From assembly GCA_016188115.1 (NCBI GenBank), contig JACPIK010000002.1, positions 744,077 through 808,076 on the forward strand: a stretch of 64,000 bases of DNA, read 5' to 3'. The position numbers and the translations under genes were made by a program. The DNA comes from Candidatus Woesearchaeota archaeon (GTDB lineage: Archaea; Nanobdellota; Nanobdellia; Woesearchaeales; GW2011-AR9). Every line of letters begins with the position of its first letter. Position 1 is the stretch's first letter. Below, piece after piece: positions 1 through 8,251 of this stretch. The notes under the pieces were generated by a model. It saw only the letters and a program-made list of their open reading frames with translations. It had not been told where the DNA came from and searched no databases.

Positions 1-1427
1 TGAACTATACCTGCAAAAGGATGCTCTCCCCCAATACAAAAGGTACAAAGCTCATCAAGAGAAACACCAAAGCTTCTAAAAGCACGTTCAAAACCTTCTT
101 GTGATAAATAATGAACTTTAACGCCAATTTGTGCACTTATTTCATCTAACGTCCTATTTCTTCCATCAAGTGTGCGAACAACAAACGTATCAGTAGCAGG
201 CATATCAACACCAAAATCACACCCCCTTTGTACTTGATCTCTTCCAATAATTCCTATCGGCGGCGTATAACTCAAAAGTGTTACGTCACGCGCGCCTGCT
301 GCTTTAAGTTGATCAATAGCATAACGAGAGTTTGTTCCACGAATAACACTATCATCGACAAGAATAACATGTTTTCCAGCTAAAATCTGCTCAGCTCCCG
401 CCACAAGGTGCAAATTACGCCGAAGCAACTCTTGACGTTGAGCATCATTCGGACCTTGAAATACTCTCTCTGATTGTTGTTTATAGAATACATCGACAAA
501 AGGCAAACCCTTAGCACGGGCAAATGAATCAGCAGCAATCTCAGGACAACGAGGAAGATACGTTACAAAATCAGCATTGGGAATATCTACTTCCTCTGCA
601 AGAATACGACCTAACCTAGAACGTAATGAACCTACATGAATTTCGCGAAAAACGGTTTCAGGATGACCAATATAAAACCATTCGAAAAAACATCGTGAAA
701 GACGAGAAAAAGAGACGACCTCTTCTGTTTCATATCTACCATCTGCAAATAAATAATACGCAGACCCAGGCACAAGTTCTTCACGAGGAGTACCACCGTT
801 TTTTCGAAACGCAATGCCCTCTGAAGCAACACCAAACCGTTGATCTTTCCAACCTAAAACGCCGGGTTTAATACCTGTACGATCACGACAAACTTGAACA
901 GCGCCATGACGACGATCAGCAACAGCTAGAGTATATGCGCCAGGAATCTCGCGAAGAATACCTCGAATCCCATGATCCCGATAGAAATGAAGAAGAGCTT
1001 CCGTGTCGCACGTTGTACGCAAAGCAGATTTATCCACACCAGTCAAATATTGTTCGTCAACTTGACCATTATGAACCATAGCTGCATCACAATCTAAAAT
1101 AAGCACATGATTTCCTCGATCAAGAACCCTTCCACCCAAAGTATGTGGATGGGCATCATTAAGAAGTTGATCTTTTTTTCCTCTTGTTGCATACCGAACA
1201 TGAGCCATAAACGTATGATATCCTTGATCAAATCTAAAATTACGATGGAGATCATCTAAGCCAAACGCATCTACTGGACCAACCCATTTCAAGACATCAA
1301 TACGACCATTTCCTACAGCAGCAATACCTGCGGCATCTCTTCCTCGATGTTGCAATTCTCGAAGCATATTGTAAGCATCATGTAAAGAATGAGTGACAAC
1401 TAACCCACAATTATGTCCTAATGTCAT
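1..1427 (-). CDS. purF: Amidophosphoribosyltransferase (C-terminus cut by window edge)
   Basis: Transfers the amide of glutamine to PRPP, the first committed step of purine synthesis. About 475 residues lie in the window and the end runs off at base 1. The N-terminal Ntn glutaminase domain follows a short propeptide (MTLGHN before the Cys nucleophile, then CGLV), with GRDAAGI, HVRYATRG and DTEALL. The C-terminal phosphoribosyltransferase domain has the PRPP loop LVDDSVIRGTNSRYA. A Cys-x-x-Cys element (CTFC) near the visible end fits the iron-sulfur or metal-binding type. A TATA-like TATTTAA about 28 bp before the ATG suggests a leaderless mRNA. Several motifs differ from the usual ones (GRDAAG for GQEAAG, YTPPIG where HVRISSPP is common), so a diverged or lineage-specific form is possible. 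Confidence 0.9.
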   Translation of the reverse strand, partial: MTLGHNCGLVVTHSLHDAYNMLRELQHRGRDAAGIAAVGNGRIDVLKWVGPVDAFGLDDLHRNFRFDQGYHTFMAHVRYATRGKKDQLLNDAHPHTLGGRVLDRGNHVLILDCDAAMVHNGQVDEQYLTGVDKSALRTTCDTEALLHFYRDHGIRGILREIPGAYTLAVADRRHGAVQVCRDRTGIKPGVLGWKDQRFGVASEGIAFRKNGGTPREELVPGSAYYLFADGRYETEEVVSFSRLSRCFFEWFYIGHPETVFREIHVGSLRSRLGRILAEEVDIPNADFVTYLPRCPEIAADSFARAKGLPFVDVFYKQQSERVFQGPNDAQRQELLRRNLHLVAGAEQILAGKHVILVDDSVIRGTNSRYAIDQLKAAGARDVTLLSYTPPIGIIGRDQVQRGCDFGVDMPATDTFVVRTLDGRNRTLDEISAQIGVKVHYLSQEGFERAFRSFGVSLDELCTFCIGGEHPFAGIV

Positions 1428-1531
1428 ACAAAAATAACCGTAAAATCTCTTAAATAGATTGTGGTAATAGACTAGCCAGATACACAAACTATTCAAAAAA
1501 GCCACTGGACACAATTTAACCGCACTGGTCA

Positions 1532-1552
1532 AGTCCGAAAACGGCTTATAAA
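1532..1552 (+). promoter_or_regulatory. BRE plus TATA promoter of the two-small-ORF unit
   Basis: A BRE-like CGAAAA at 1536-1541 is followed by TTATAAA at 1546-1552. Transcription would start near 1573-1576, giving a leader of about 20 nt that still contains the AGAGGTGAT ribosome-binding site at 1581-1589. This is the best argument that the tiny genes downstream are expressed. Confidence 0.6.
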
Positions 1553-1593
1553 CCACCACTACCATCAGAATTCTATCAAAAGAGGTGATTTAC

Positions 1594-1722
1594 ATGGTTG
1601 ACTTAACAACAAGAACCATTCGAAATTTGTTTGAAAAACAAGTACAGGATTTAACTTTTCGTACACGCATGCACAAAGAAGACTCTTTTGATGTACAACT
1701 AAGCGGAGGCTGGTTACGATGA
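1594..1722 (+). CDS. Small protein, 42 aa, first of an overlapping pair
   Basis: A 42-residue ORF starting MVDLTTRTIRNLFEKQ, not recognised. It has a strong Shine-Dalgarno (AGAGGTGAT, 5 nt before the ATG) and a BRE/TATA element upstream. It is mixed-charge and soluble, with a possible short amphipathic helix at residues 5-20 and no membrane segment or Cys. Its stop overlaps the start of the next ORF as ATGA, the usual sign of translational coupling. It reads away from purF. It could be a small regulator or a leader-type peptide, but nothing in the sequence fixes its job. Confidence 0.55.
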   Translation: MVDLTTRTIRNLFEKQVQDLTFRTRMHKEDSFDVQLSGGWLR

Positions 1723-1847
1723 ATATGATGAAACATATCTTAGAACTACAAGAAAAATATGAGGAAAATACTATGATGACACAAACCTATATTGATGAAT
1801 ATTTTATAGATGAATCTTCAATGGAAGAAATCATGCTCCCGTTATAA
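1719..1847 (+). CDS. Small acidic protein, 42 aa, coupled to the preceding ORF
   Basis: Starts at the ATGA overlap at 1719 and encodes 42 residues rich in Met, Glu, Tyr and Ile, with an acidic C-terminal half (TYIDEYFIDESSMEEIM). Not recognised. It has no ribosome-binding site of its own beyond GGAGG at 1705-1709 inside the upstream gene, which sits about 9 nt before the ATG and would serve well. The two proteins are the same length but not similar. Such same-sized coupled pairs are often interacting partners, but that is only an inference. Confidence 0.5.
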   Translation: MNMMKHILELQEKYEENTMMTQTYIDEYFIDESSMEEIMLPL

Positions 1848-1885
1848 AAGATAAAATATAGGATTCATTGTTGCACACCTCAAAA

Positions 1886-1956
1886 AGGGAAGGGCTGCAT
1901 CTATCACCCACACATCTCTTATAATATCACTACAATTTTTAAAGTAGCCCTTCCCT
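1886..1956 (+). promoter_or_regulatory. Long stem-loop between the small-ORF pair and tsaC
   Basis: AGGGAAGGGCTGC (1886-1898) pairs with GTAGCCCTTCCCT (1944-1956): a 13-bp stem with one G-U around a 45-nt loop. It is followed by TCTTCTTTTAT, 10 bp before the tsaC start. It may be a terminator for the small-ORF unit or a leader element. The loop contains TTATAATAT (1919-1927), a possible TATA box for tsaC, which would make only the right arm part of that mRNA. Confidence 0.45.
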
Positions 1957-1966
1957 CTTCTTTTAT

Positions 1967-2530
1967 ATGGAAATAGTAACTCAGACAGAATTTCAAATGA
2001 GAGCAGAAGAGTTCTGCGAAAAAATAAAAGCTGGTGTTGTATTTATTTATCCCACTGACACCGTTTATGGAATTGGCTGCAATGCACTCAATACAAAATC
2101 AGTAGAATTCATTCGTAAACTTAAAAATCGCCCTACCCAACCATTTTCCATATGGGTTCCATCAAAACAATGGATAGAACAGAATTGTTCTCTAAACAGT
2201 AAGAGTAAAAGTGCTCTTGAAAAAATTCCTGGACCGTATACTATTCTTCTTCCACTTAAAAACAAGAAAGTAATTTCACCAAATGTAAACGATAATCTCG
2301 CAAAAGTAGGAATACGCCTTCCTCAACACTGGTTGCATGCCTACATTGAAAAAATGAACATCCCCATAGTTACTACCTCTGTTAATAAGCACAGTAATCC
2401 TTTCATGACTTCGTTAGAAAACCTTGATCCAGACTTTGAACGAGTTGAGTTCTGCCTCTATGAAGGACCAAAAGAAGGACGACCATCAGTGATTCTTGAT
2501 CCTGAAAACGATGAGAAAAAAGAAAGATAA
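1967..2530 (+). CDS. tsaC: Threonylcarbamoyl-AMP synthase (TsaC/Sua5/YrdC family)
   Basis: Makes threonylcarbamoyl-AMP from threonine, bicarbonate and ATP, the first step of the universal t6A37 modification of ANN-decoding tRNAs. At 187 aa it is the YrdC domain only, without the Sua5 C-terminal extension. Visible family elements are the N-terminal strand IYPTDTVYGIGCNA, the basic FIRKLKNRPTQPFS stretch, GPYTILLP, VGIRLP, and VTTSVNKHSNPF in the place of the usual SAN-x-SG. The gene is monocistronic on plus, with its stop 20 bp from the end of the convergent DUF1761 gene. Confidence 0.88.
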   Translation: MEIVTQTEFQMRAEEFCEKIKAGVVFIYPTDTVYGIGCNALNTKSVEFIRKLKNRPTQPFSIWVPSKQWIEQNCSLNSKSKSALEKIPGPYTILLPLKNKKVISPNVNDNLAKVGIRLPQHWLHAYIEKMNIPIVTTSVNKHSNPFMTSLENLDPDFERVEFCLYEGPKEGRPSVILDPENDEKKER

Positions 2531-2550
2531 AAAAAAGATCAGAGAAAAAC

Positions 2551-2952
2551 CTAAATCCAAACTGCTAAAATTGCACCACTAATTAACAAACATACAAGAT
2601 AATATCCTACATTAAGCACATACAATGAAAATGGTTTCTGCTCCCACAACACACTGCCAAATGCTACAGTAGCAATAAAACCTAACCAAGCAATCAAACC
2701 AACAAACACCCCTTCAAGAGCAGTTGTAGCAACAGCATAACTTACAAAGTGTGCAAGAATAAACGTCATCAAAAGTGCCGTTAACAATCCCCCTACATAA
2801 CGCCACGCCATATGAGTTGGTTTCATCTTTTTAGGATCAATTTTCATCAATCTCATCCACAGCTTGCCAAAAAGCGGACCATACCACAAACCACCAAGAA
2901 CAAATTGAATTAAGCCAGCAACAAGAACTGCGACATAATTTATACTAACCAT
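2551..2952 (-). CDS. DUF1761-like membrane protein
   Basis: A small integral membrane protein of 133 aa with about four transmembrane helices: one near residues 5-25 (ending FVLGGLWYGPLFG), then around 50-70, 75-95 and 110-130. The N-terminal LGGLWYGPLFGKLW pattern followed by a conserved W is typical of the DUF1761 family, whose function is unknown. I place the start at the second ATG (MVSINY) because a good Shine-Dalgarno, GAGGTGAT, lies just before it and would be inside the coding region if the ATG at 2976 were used. Confidence 0.72.
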   Translation of the reverse strand: MVSINYVAVLVAGLIQFVLGGLWYGPLFGKLWMRLMKIDPKKMKPTHMAWRYVGGLLTALLMTFILAHFVSYAVATTALEGVFVGLIAWLGFIATVAFGSVLWEQKPFSLYVLNVGYYLVCLLISGAILAVWI

Positions 2953-3000
2953 TACTATCACCTCTTCACAAAACAAAGAAGTGACAATATTAAAAACTTC

Positions 3001-4053
3001 CTACTTGAGTTTAATTTTCTCTCCATCAACAATAATTGTTGGATTCTTGAACACTTGCGCTAAGAAAAGTGGTGAGGTTCCCGCACGACCATGAACCTCA
3101 AATTCAATATAGGCTGTTCCTAACGCCAATAAGTCAAGACTACGCGATCCGATTAATAACGAACGAGGATTAATACCAACTCCAACACCCCGAACCACAC
3201 GTAACTGTGAAATATCATACCCACGTTCTTCAAAACGATCAAACATATCATCAAAAAGAGACGCATGTTTTCCTTCCCAAGACACAATCTTTCCTTCTTC
3301 AACTTTAAGAGTGAGTGGTTCATCAAGGAGAATACTCTTCAAATCAGTTGTTACACTTCCATCCAACACAATCGTCCCATTAATTTTGGTGCATAATTCA
3401 GGATCGTCATTAAAACGAATCCAAACACATCCTGCAGGAATAGCCCCCCCTGTCCCTTTATCGTTATATTCGCCAACATTAAGAAACGTATTTTTCGTGT
3501 TTATCGCAACCACAAAATCAGTACCTGCCTCGGTCTTAAATCGTACTTCTTTTGCTTTATCTGCTTTCTTCTTGAGCACATTTCCTTGTTTACGTAAACG
3601 TTCAGGACTAACACAAATAGACTCAAAGAGCAATGGAAAATGATCTAATGAAATTTGCGCTAAACCAGTAATCAGAATAAACCGATGCCCTTGATGCCTG
3701 CAAAAGTCCTCAAATGATTGAATCATACCTAAACGACCAAGTTGATCCGACACCGCAACAATGATAATACTATTTTTTTCAAGCAGTTCCAACGCTTTGA
3801 TTACATGTGTATCTAAAAACATAAACTCTTTCTTTGGTTCTTGAAATACACAATGAACTGGAAGATTATTCTTGTGCGCTGCAAGATAATACCCATATGC
3901 CAGCATAGTTGACAAGTTTTTATCTCCAACACCATAGTCGCTAATAATCAGCACATTTTCCTTTCGGAAATTAACACTGCGTTTAAGCATCTTGGAGAAA
4001 TTTGACACTTCTTTTTCCACTTTAGACTTGATAGATGCAGAAAGACCGAACAT
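3001..4053 (-). CDS. M29 aminopeptidase-like protein lacking the metal ligands
   Basis: 350 aa. The C-terminal half matches the fold of thermophilic metalloaminopeptidases (family M29): GGAIPAGCVWIRF corresponds to the usual G-N-LPAGEV segment, followed by NGTIVLDGSV, then VGVGINPRSLLIGS and LGTAYIEFEVHG. The family's metal ligands (Glu of the E-x-GIG segment, the DEK glutamate, and the late His-x-Asp) are all replaced here: VRGVGVG, LDLLALG and SPLFLAQ. I infer a non-peptidase derivative or a carrier of altered function. The N-terminal 150 residues form a Rossmann-like region (NVLIISDYGVGDKN). It is a solitary gene. Confidence 0.55.
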   Translation of the reverse strand: MFGLSASIKSKVEKEVSNFSKMLKRSVNFRKENVLIISDYGVGDKNLSTMLAYGYYLAAHKNNLPVHCVFQEPKKEFMFLDTHVIKALELLEKNSIIIVAVSDQLGRLGMIQSFEDFCRHQGHRFILITGLAQISLDHFPLLFESICVSPERLRKQGNVLKKKADKAKEVRFKTEAGTDFVVAINTKNTFLNVGEYNDKGTGGAIPAGCVWIRFNDDPELCTKINGTIVLDGSVTTDLKSILLDEPLTLKVEEGKIVSWEGKHASLFDDMFDRFEERGYDISQLRVVRGVGVGINPRSLLIGSRSLDLLALGTAYIEFEVHGRAGTSPLFLAQVFKNPTIIVDGEKIKLK

Positions 4054-4162
4054 AAAGCATATACTATTAGAACCACTTAAAAAGATTGTGTTGGTGGAGA
4101 GGTTATTGTTATAAAAATATCACTGAGTCTGCCAAAAAAATACGTCGATCTACATAAAAAAA

Positions 4163-4921
4163 TTACTCATGTAAGAAAACAATTGCTCCACTAGGCATAG
4201 GTTGTTGATTACGCACATTTTCCCCCATTGGGTTCAAAAGAAACGATAAATCATCATTATATACCCAACCCCCTACCTGATCAATTTTACGTAAATGATA
4301 CTCTGCTTTCTGAAATTGAACCGTCTTATCACATAAAATGTACGATTGAGTATCTAAAGCTGTAATCAAACCATCAAGTGAAGAATAAACCGGATCACCA
4401 ACTATTTGAGAAATATGTCCCCAGCGATCCTCAAAAGTAGAGTAGATTACGAGAGAATGCGCAACTTGCACCTCATTTTGGAGAGGAGAACTTAGAGCGC
4501 GAACATGTACAAGATACACATCTCTAACAAACTTCATGTTCAATAAAAATGGAATTGCTAACATTGCAAATTCATCACAAACACCATACCCACGATTTAA
4601 TGTACCTAAAGGACTCCCATATAAAACACCATTAAATGCAACACTAAACCGTTCACTCAAAAAATGAGGATAGGTAATACCGCTTCCTGCAAGAAATTGC
4701 CTATATCCCGGTAAATCATGAATTGGCGCAACCATCGCATCAAATTCTTCAGGTGTGAATGAGTTAACGGGATCAATAATATGATCTTGAGCAGGAACAG
4801 GACCAACCTTGCTAACATCACATTGAAGAGGATTCACTACTGGTTTAGGAACATCATAGGCGCGTGCAGAACCACAGCCCATTAAAACAGAGAACAATGA
4901 AACAGCAGCACAGTGTCGCAT
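4163..4921 (-). CDS. Secreted transglutaminase-like lipoprotein
   Basis: 252 aa beginning with a signal peptide and a lipobox-like LMGC at residues 13-16, so it is probably anchored outside the membrane. A transglutaminase-like cysteine-protease triad is visible: Cys in RGYGVCDEFAM, His in QVAHSLVIY, and Asp in IVGDPVYSS. Members of this superfamily act as proteases, amidases or transglutaminases, and the substrate cannot be told here. Another transglutaminase-like gene lies at 12698-13444, but that one has no signal peptide. Confidence 0.6.
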   Translation of the reverse strand: MRHCAAVSLFSVLMGCGSARAYDVPKPVVNPLQCDVSKVGPVPAQDHIIDPVNSFTPEEFDAMVAPIHDLPGYRQFLAGSGITYPHFLSERFSVAFNGVLYGSPLGTLNRGYGVCDEFAMLAIPFLLNMKFVRDVYLVHVRALSSPLQNEVQVAHSLVIYSTFEDRWGHISQIVGDPVYSSLDGLITALDTQSYILCDKTVQFQKAEYHLRKIDQVGGWVYNDDLSFLLNPMGENVRNQQPMPSGAIVFLHE

Positions 4922-5029
4922 TAAACCTAATAATAAGATTCAAACTTATATATACTTTGATTTTAGAGAATATAGGAAACCGATACATAACCTAACACTT
5001 TGCTGAATTTCAATATGAGAAAATAACCT

Positions 5030-6001
5030 CTATGCCGTCTTTCTTATCTTACAGACAAAGAAACCTTCCGTATCATTATCCTGTGGCCACAACCGTAAAG
5101 AATGTTTCACATCAGGATGATAGTCAACTCCTTTAAACGACATCACCGGTTTGCCCAAGACCAATCCCTGCAACTTCACAGGTACAACCTGAGCTGTGGG
5201 CTCAGATTTAAGCAAATAATCAATAACTCCTTCATCTTCTTCTGGCTCAACTGAACAAGTAGAATACACCATTTCTCCACCAGGTTTCAAATTTGCAAAC
5301 GCAGTCGTAATCAACTCTTTTTGCTGCCGAGCAAGTTTAGTAATCATGCTTGCATTCCAGATCGTAACTGTTTTAAGACTCTTACGAATTGTTCCTGTTC
5401 CTGAACAAGGCGCATCAACCAAAATTTTGTCAAAGAGAAAACCATGAAAGCGTTTTCCATGCATAAGAGTAATGATACAATTTGTCATCCCACAACGCTG
5501 TACATTAATACCAAGAGATTGTAAACGTAATCCTTTGTAATCATTTGCCACCAATACACCTGTGTTTTTCATCATTGCTGCAAGCTGAGTTGTTTTACTT
5601 CCAGGAGAAGCACACATATCAAGGACCATATCACCTTCTTGTGGAGCAAGAACTACAGGAGGAACCATTGACGCCGCTTCTTGAACATAAATATACCCTA
5701 CTTGATGCTCTAAGAGATTTCCCACATCCTTGCGTTCAGGATTAGAGATCCAAAAACCTTCAGGACACCACGGAATTTGTTCTAAAATCCAGCCCTTTGC
5801 CGCAAGACTCTTCTTCACATCCTCAACCGTCGTAAGAAGGGTATTAACCCGAATCGATCGGCGTAAATAAGACAATGAATACCGTTTAAACTCCTCCCAA
5901 TCTGTCAGCGCACTATAGCGTTCCACGAACTCCTTCTTAAATTCCATATCCTGCGCATAATCAATAGGTTTGAGAGTATGCGTTTGAATCTGCTTGTGCA
6001 T
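5030..6001 (-). CDS. NOL1/NOP2/Sun-family RNA cytosine-5 methyltransferase
   Basis: 323 aa S-adenosylmethionine-dependent RNA m5C methyltransferase acting on tRNA or rRNA. An N-terminal PUA-like/RNA-recognition part contains the family string LRRSIRVNTL. The Rossmann domain has the SAM motif DMCASPGSKTTQLA, the motif IV Cys in DAPCSGTG and the catalytic motif VI Cys in YSTCSVEPEE. A TTTTTTAAAC element about 25 bp before the ATG and the lack of a Shine-Dalgarno suggest a leaderless mRNA. Which nucleotide it modifies cannot be read from the sequence. Confidence 0.9.
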   Translation of the reverse strand: MHKQIQTHTLKPIDYAQDMEFKKEFVERYSALTDWEEFKRYSLSYLRRSIRVNTLLTTVEDVKKSLAAKGWILEQIPWCPEGFWISNPERKDVGNLLEHQVGYIYVQEAASMVPPVVLAPQEGDMVLDMCASPGSKTTQLAAMMKNTGVLVANDYKGLRLQSLGINVQRCGMTNCIITLMHGKRFHGFLFDKILVDAPCSGTGTIRKSLKTVTIWNASMITKLARQQKELITTAFANLKPGGEMVYSTCSVEPEEDEGVIDYLLKSEPTAQVVPVKLQGLVLGKPVMSFKGVDYHPDVKHSLRLWPQDNDTEGFFVCKIRKTA

Positions 6002-6057
6002 AGAGGAAGAATTGTGAGGCTGGTTTAAAAAATATCTGGAGAATTAATTATTTAGAG

Positions 6058-6285
6058 TTAATATACTTCATAACTATCAGAAATCTCAGGAGACGCAATT
6101 CCTACACTAACAGCAGACAACTGTCTGGACTCATATTCCAAATGAATTTCCACGATAGGATTATAATAAACATATTGATTTAAGAATTTTTGAGCCCCTC
6201 GAATATCAAAATCTTCAACGGGAATATTCTCCATTTGTGCTATTGTTTGTAATCGCCGTTCTAAATCCATAAAAAATATGTCCAT
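6058..6285 (-). CDS. Small hypothetical protein
   Basis: 75 aa, not recognised. It is acidic and predicted soluble, with a helical N-terminus (LERRLQTIAQMENIPVEDF) and a strand-rich C-terminal half. An alternative start at the ATG at 6270 (MDLERRLQ) is plausible because the only TATA-like element, TTTTAAAAAT at about 6292-6302, lies about 27 bp before it, matching the leaderless spacing common in this window. It is divergent from gap. Confidence 0.5.
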   Translation of the reverse strand: MDIFFMDLERRLQTIAQMENIPVEDFDIRGAQKFLNQYVYYNPIVEIHLEYESRQLSAVSVGIASPEISDSYEVY

Positions 6286-6426
6286 AGGCTATTTTTAAAA
6301 TCTTTTGCAAATATCTCTCCTCTCTCCCAAACCTATAAATACCACAAAATCTTTCTTTCACTCAATAAAAATCAAATTATATCCCCCAATAATTACAAAA
6401 AAGACACTAAAAGAGGTTGATGTTTC

Positions 6427-7443
6427 ATGATTAACGTAGCTATTAATGGATTCGGTCGAATAGGGAGAATGGTTCTAAGAGCAGGTTGGAACGACAAAAA
6501 AATCAATTTCGTCGCCATTAATGATCCTGGTGAAACCAAAATGATGGCTCACCTTCTCAAATATGATTCTGTGCATGGCCCATTCACCGAAAATGTTTCT
6601 TACACTGCAAACTCATTAATCATCGGCAAAAAGAAAATAATCGTTACAGGTGAAAAAGACCCAACTAAATTAGATTGGAAAAAACATAAAATAGATGTTG
6701 TTGTAGAATGCACAGGACATTTCACCAAACCCCAAGATGCATCAATTCATCTCAAACAAGGTGCAAAAAAAGTACTTATCTCTGCTCCTTGTAAATGTGA
6801 TCCAAAAGAATGGCCTAAAAACGCTGTCACGTTAGTGATGGGTGTTAATGAAAAAGATTACAAAAAATCAACCCACCATATTATTTCCAACGCCTCCTGT
6901 ACCACAAACTGTGTTGCGCCGGTGCTCAAAGTAATACAAGATGCTATCGGTATCAACCAATGTTTTTTCACCACAGTTCATGCGTATACTGCAACTGAAC
7001 ATCTCGTTGATGGCGCAGGAGATAAAGACGTACGACGAACAAGAGCTGCAGGTATTAACATCATTCCAACTTCAAGTGGAGCAGATATTGCCGTGATTCA
7101 AGCTATTCCTTCATTAACAGGCAAAGTGCGCGGTTCAGCGTTTCGCGTTCCTGTTGTGGATGGTAGCGTGACTACATTTAGTATTGAAACCAAAAAAGAT
7201 GTAACTCCAGAAATGGTGAACAAGTTTTTGCTTCAGGCAGCCAAAGGCAAAATGAAAGGCATTTTGGAATACAGCACTGATGAATTAGTCTCAACAGATA
7301 TCATCCATAACCCTCATTCAACCATTGTTGACTCCTTGCTCACCACAGTAGTTAACAAACGATTATTAGAAGTCGTTGCCTGGTATGATAACGAATGGGG
7401 ATATAGCTGTCGAATGGTTGATATGATTAAGCATATCAGTTAG
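6427..7443 (+). CDS. gap: Glyceraldehyde-3-phosphate dehydrogenase, class I (bacterial type)
   Basis: Phosphorylating GAPDH, 338 aa, the usual length. The NAD fold opens with VAINGFGRIGRMVLRA. The catalytic Cys is in ISNASCTTNCVAPV, followed by the glyceraldehyde-3-phosphate domain (TTVHAYTATEH, RAAGINIIPTSSGA) and the C-terminal WYDNEWGYSCRMVD. Most archaea carry the distinct class II enzyme, so a class I gene points to a bacterial origin for this step, as in several DPANN genomes. A TATA element (CTATAAAT, 6333-6340) and the site AGAGGTTGATG lie upstream. The DAHP-synthase-like gene starts 31 bp after its stop. Enolase, another glycolytic gene, is 4 kb away. Confidence 0.95.
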   Translation: MINVAINGFGRIGRMVLRAGWNDKKINFVAINDPGETKMMAHLLKYDSVHGPFTENVSYTANSLIIGKKKIIVTGEKDPTKLDWKKHKIDVVVECTGHFTKPQDASIHLKQGAKKVLISAPCKCDPKEWPKNAVTLVMGVNEKDYKKSTHHIISNASCTTNCVAPVLKVIQDAIGINQCFFTTVHAYTATEHLVDGAGDKDVRRTRAAGINIIPTSSGADIAVIQAIPSLTGKVRGSAFRVPVVDGSVTTFSIETKKDVTPEMVNKFLLQAAKGKMKGILEYSTDELVSTDIIHNPHSTIVDSLLTTVVNKRLLEVVAWYDNEWGYSCRMVDMIKHIS

Positions 7444-7474
7444 TTTTTTATTCTAGTTCTTTTCTTTCTCTACC

Positions 7475-8251
7475 ATGCCATCCCAAAAACCACTCATCAT
7501 CATCGCCGGACCTTGTTCCATAGAATCTGAAAAACAATTTCTCACCATAGCCAAAGCAGTCAAGAAAGTTGGCGCAACGCACATTCGCGGCGGCGCATTC
7601 AAACCGCGTACCGATCCCACAGCATTTCAAGGTCACGGTCATGATGTACTTCATCTGCTAGATAAAGCAAAACAACTCACCAAACTTCCTGTGGTGACTG
7701 AACTTCTCGACACCGAAGATATTATTGAAGTTGCGCATCACACTGATATTATCCAAATTGGCACACGAAATATGCATAATACTGCATTACTCAAAAAGAT
7801 TGCGCAACGTGCACCAACCAAACCAATCCTACTCAAGCGAGGTTTTGCGGCAACAAAAAAAGAATTAATGGGAGCCATTGGCTACCTGCATCATCACGGA
7901 CATAAAGGACAAATCTATGTCTGTGAACGTGGCATTCGCACCTTTGCTGATGGAGAATACAGCCGATACACTCTTGATGTCAACTTCATCGCCGCCTGTA
8001 AGAAAGATCCAAATTTCAAATACCCCATTATTGTTGATCCATCACATCCTGCAGGAAAAGCAGAATTAGTAGAGGCTCTTGCCTATGCTGGCATTGCCGC
8101 CGGTGCAGACGGATTAATCATCGAAGTAAGCATGAGCCCATTTATTGAAGTTGCACAATCTGATAAAGACCAACAAATAACACCGCAGATGCTAAAAAGA
8201 ATTATGAACAATGCGGAAAAAATACGAAGAGTTGTTAACTACAAGTCATAG
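7475..8251 (+). CDS. 3-deoxy-7-phosphoheptulonate synthase-like (type I-beta)
   Basis: 258 aa. It condenses phosphoenolpyruvate with erythrose 4-phosphate in the DAHP-synthase reaction, or performs a closely related aldol condensation. Family motifs are [11 protein letters not shown] near the N-terminus, [38 protein letters not shown] and [10 protein letters not shown]. The length and lack of an extra regulatory domain fit the short archaeal/Bacillus type I-beta enzymes, not KDO-8-phosphate synthase. The segment after GIRTF ([14 protein letters not shown]) differs from the usual TRNTLD, so the acceptor sugar could differ. It probably shares a transcript with gap. Its last 13 bases overlap the end of the convergent gene. 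Confidence 0.78.
   Translation: MPSQKPLIIIAGPCSIESEKQFLTIAKAVKKVGATHIRGGAFKPRTDPTAFQGHGHDVLHLLDKAKQLTKLPVVTELLDTEDIIEVAHHTDIIQIGTRNMHNTALLKKIAQRAPTKPILLKRGFAATKKELMGAIGYLHHHGHKGQIYVCERGIRTFADGEYSRYTLDVNFIAACKKDPNFKYPIIVDPSHPAGKAELVEALAYAGIAAGADGLIIEVSMSPFIEVAQSDKDQQITPQMLKRIMNNAEKIRRVVNYKS

Noticed and set aside
626-871. 81-aa plus-strand ORF inside purF
   Set aside because: Antisense to a conserved coding region, with no start signal of its own.
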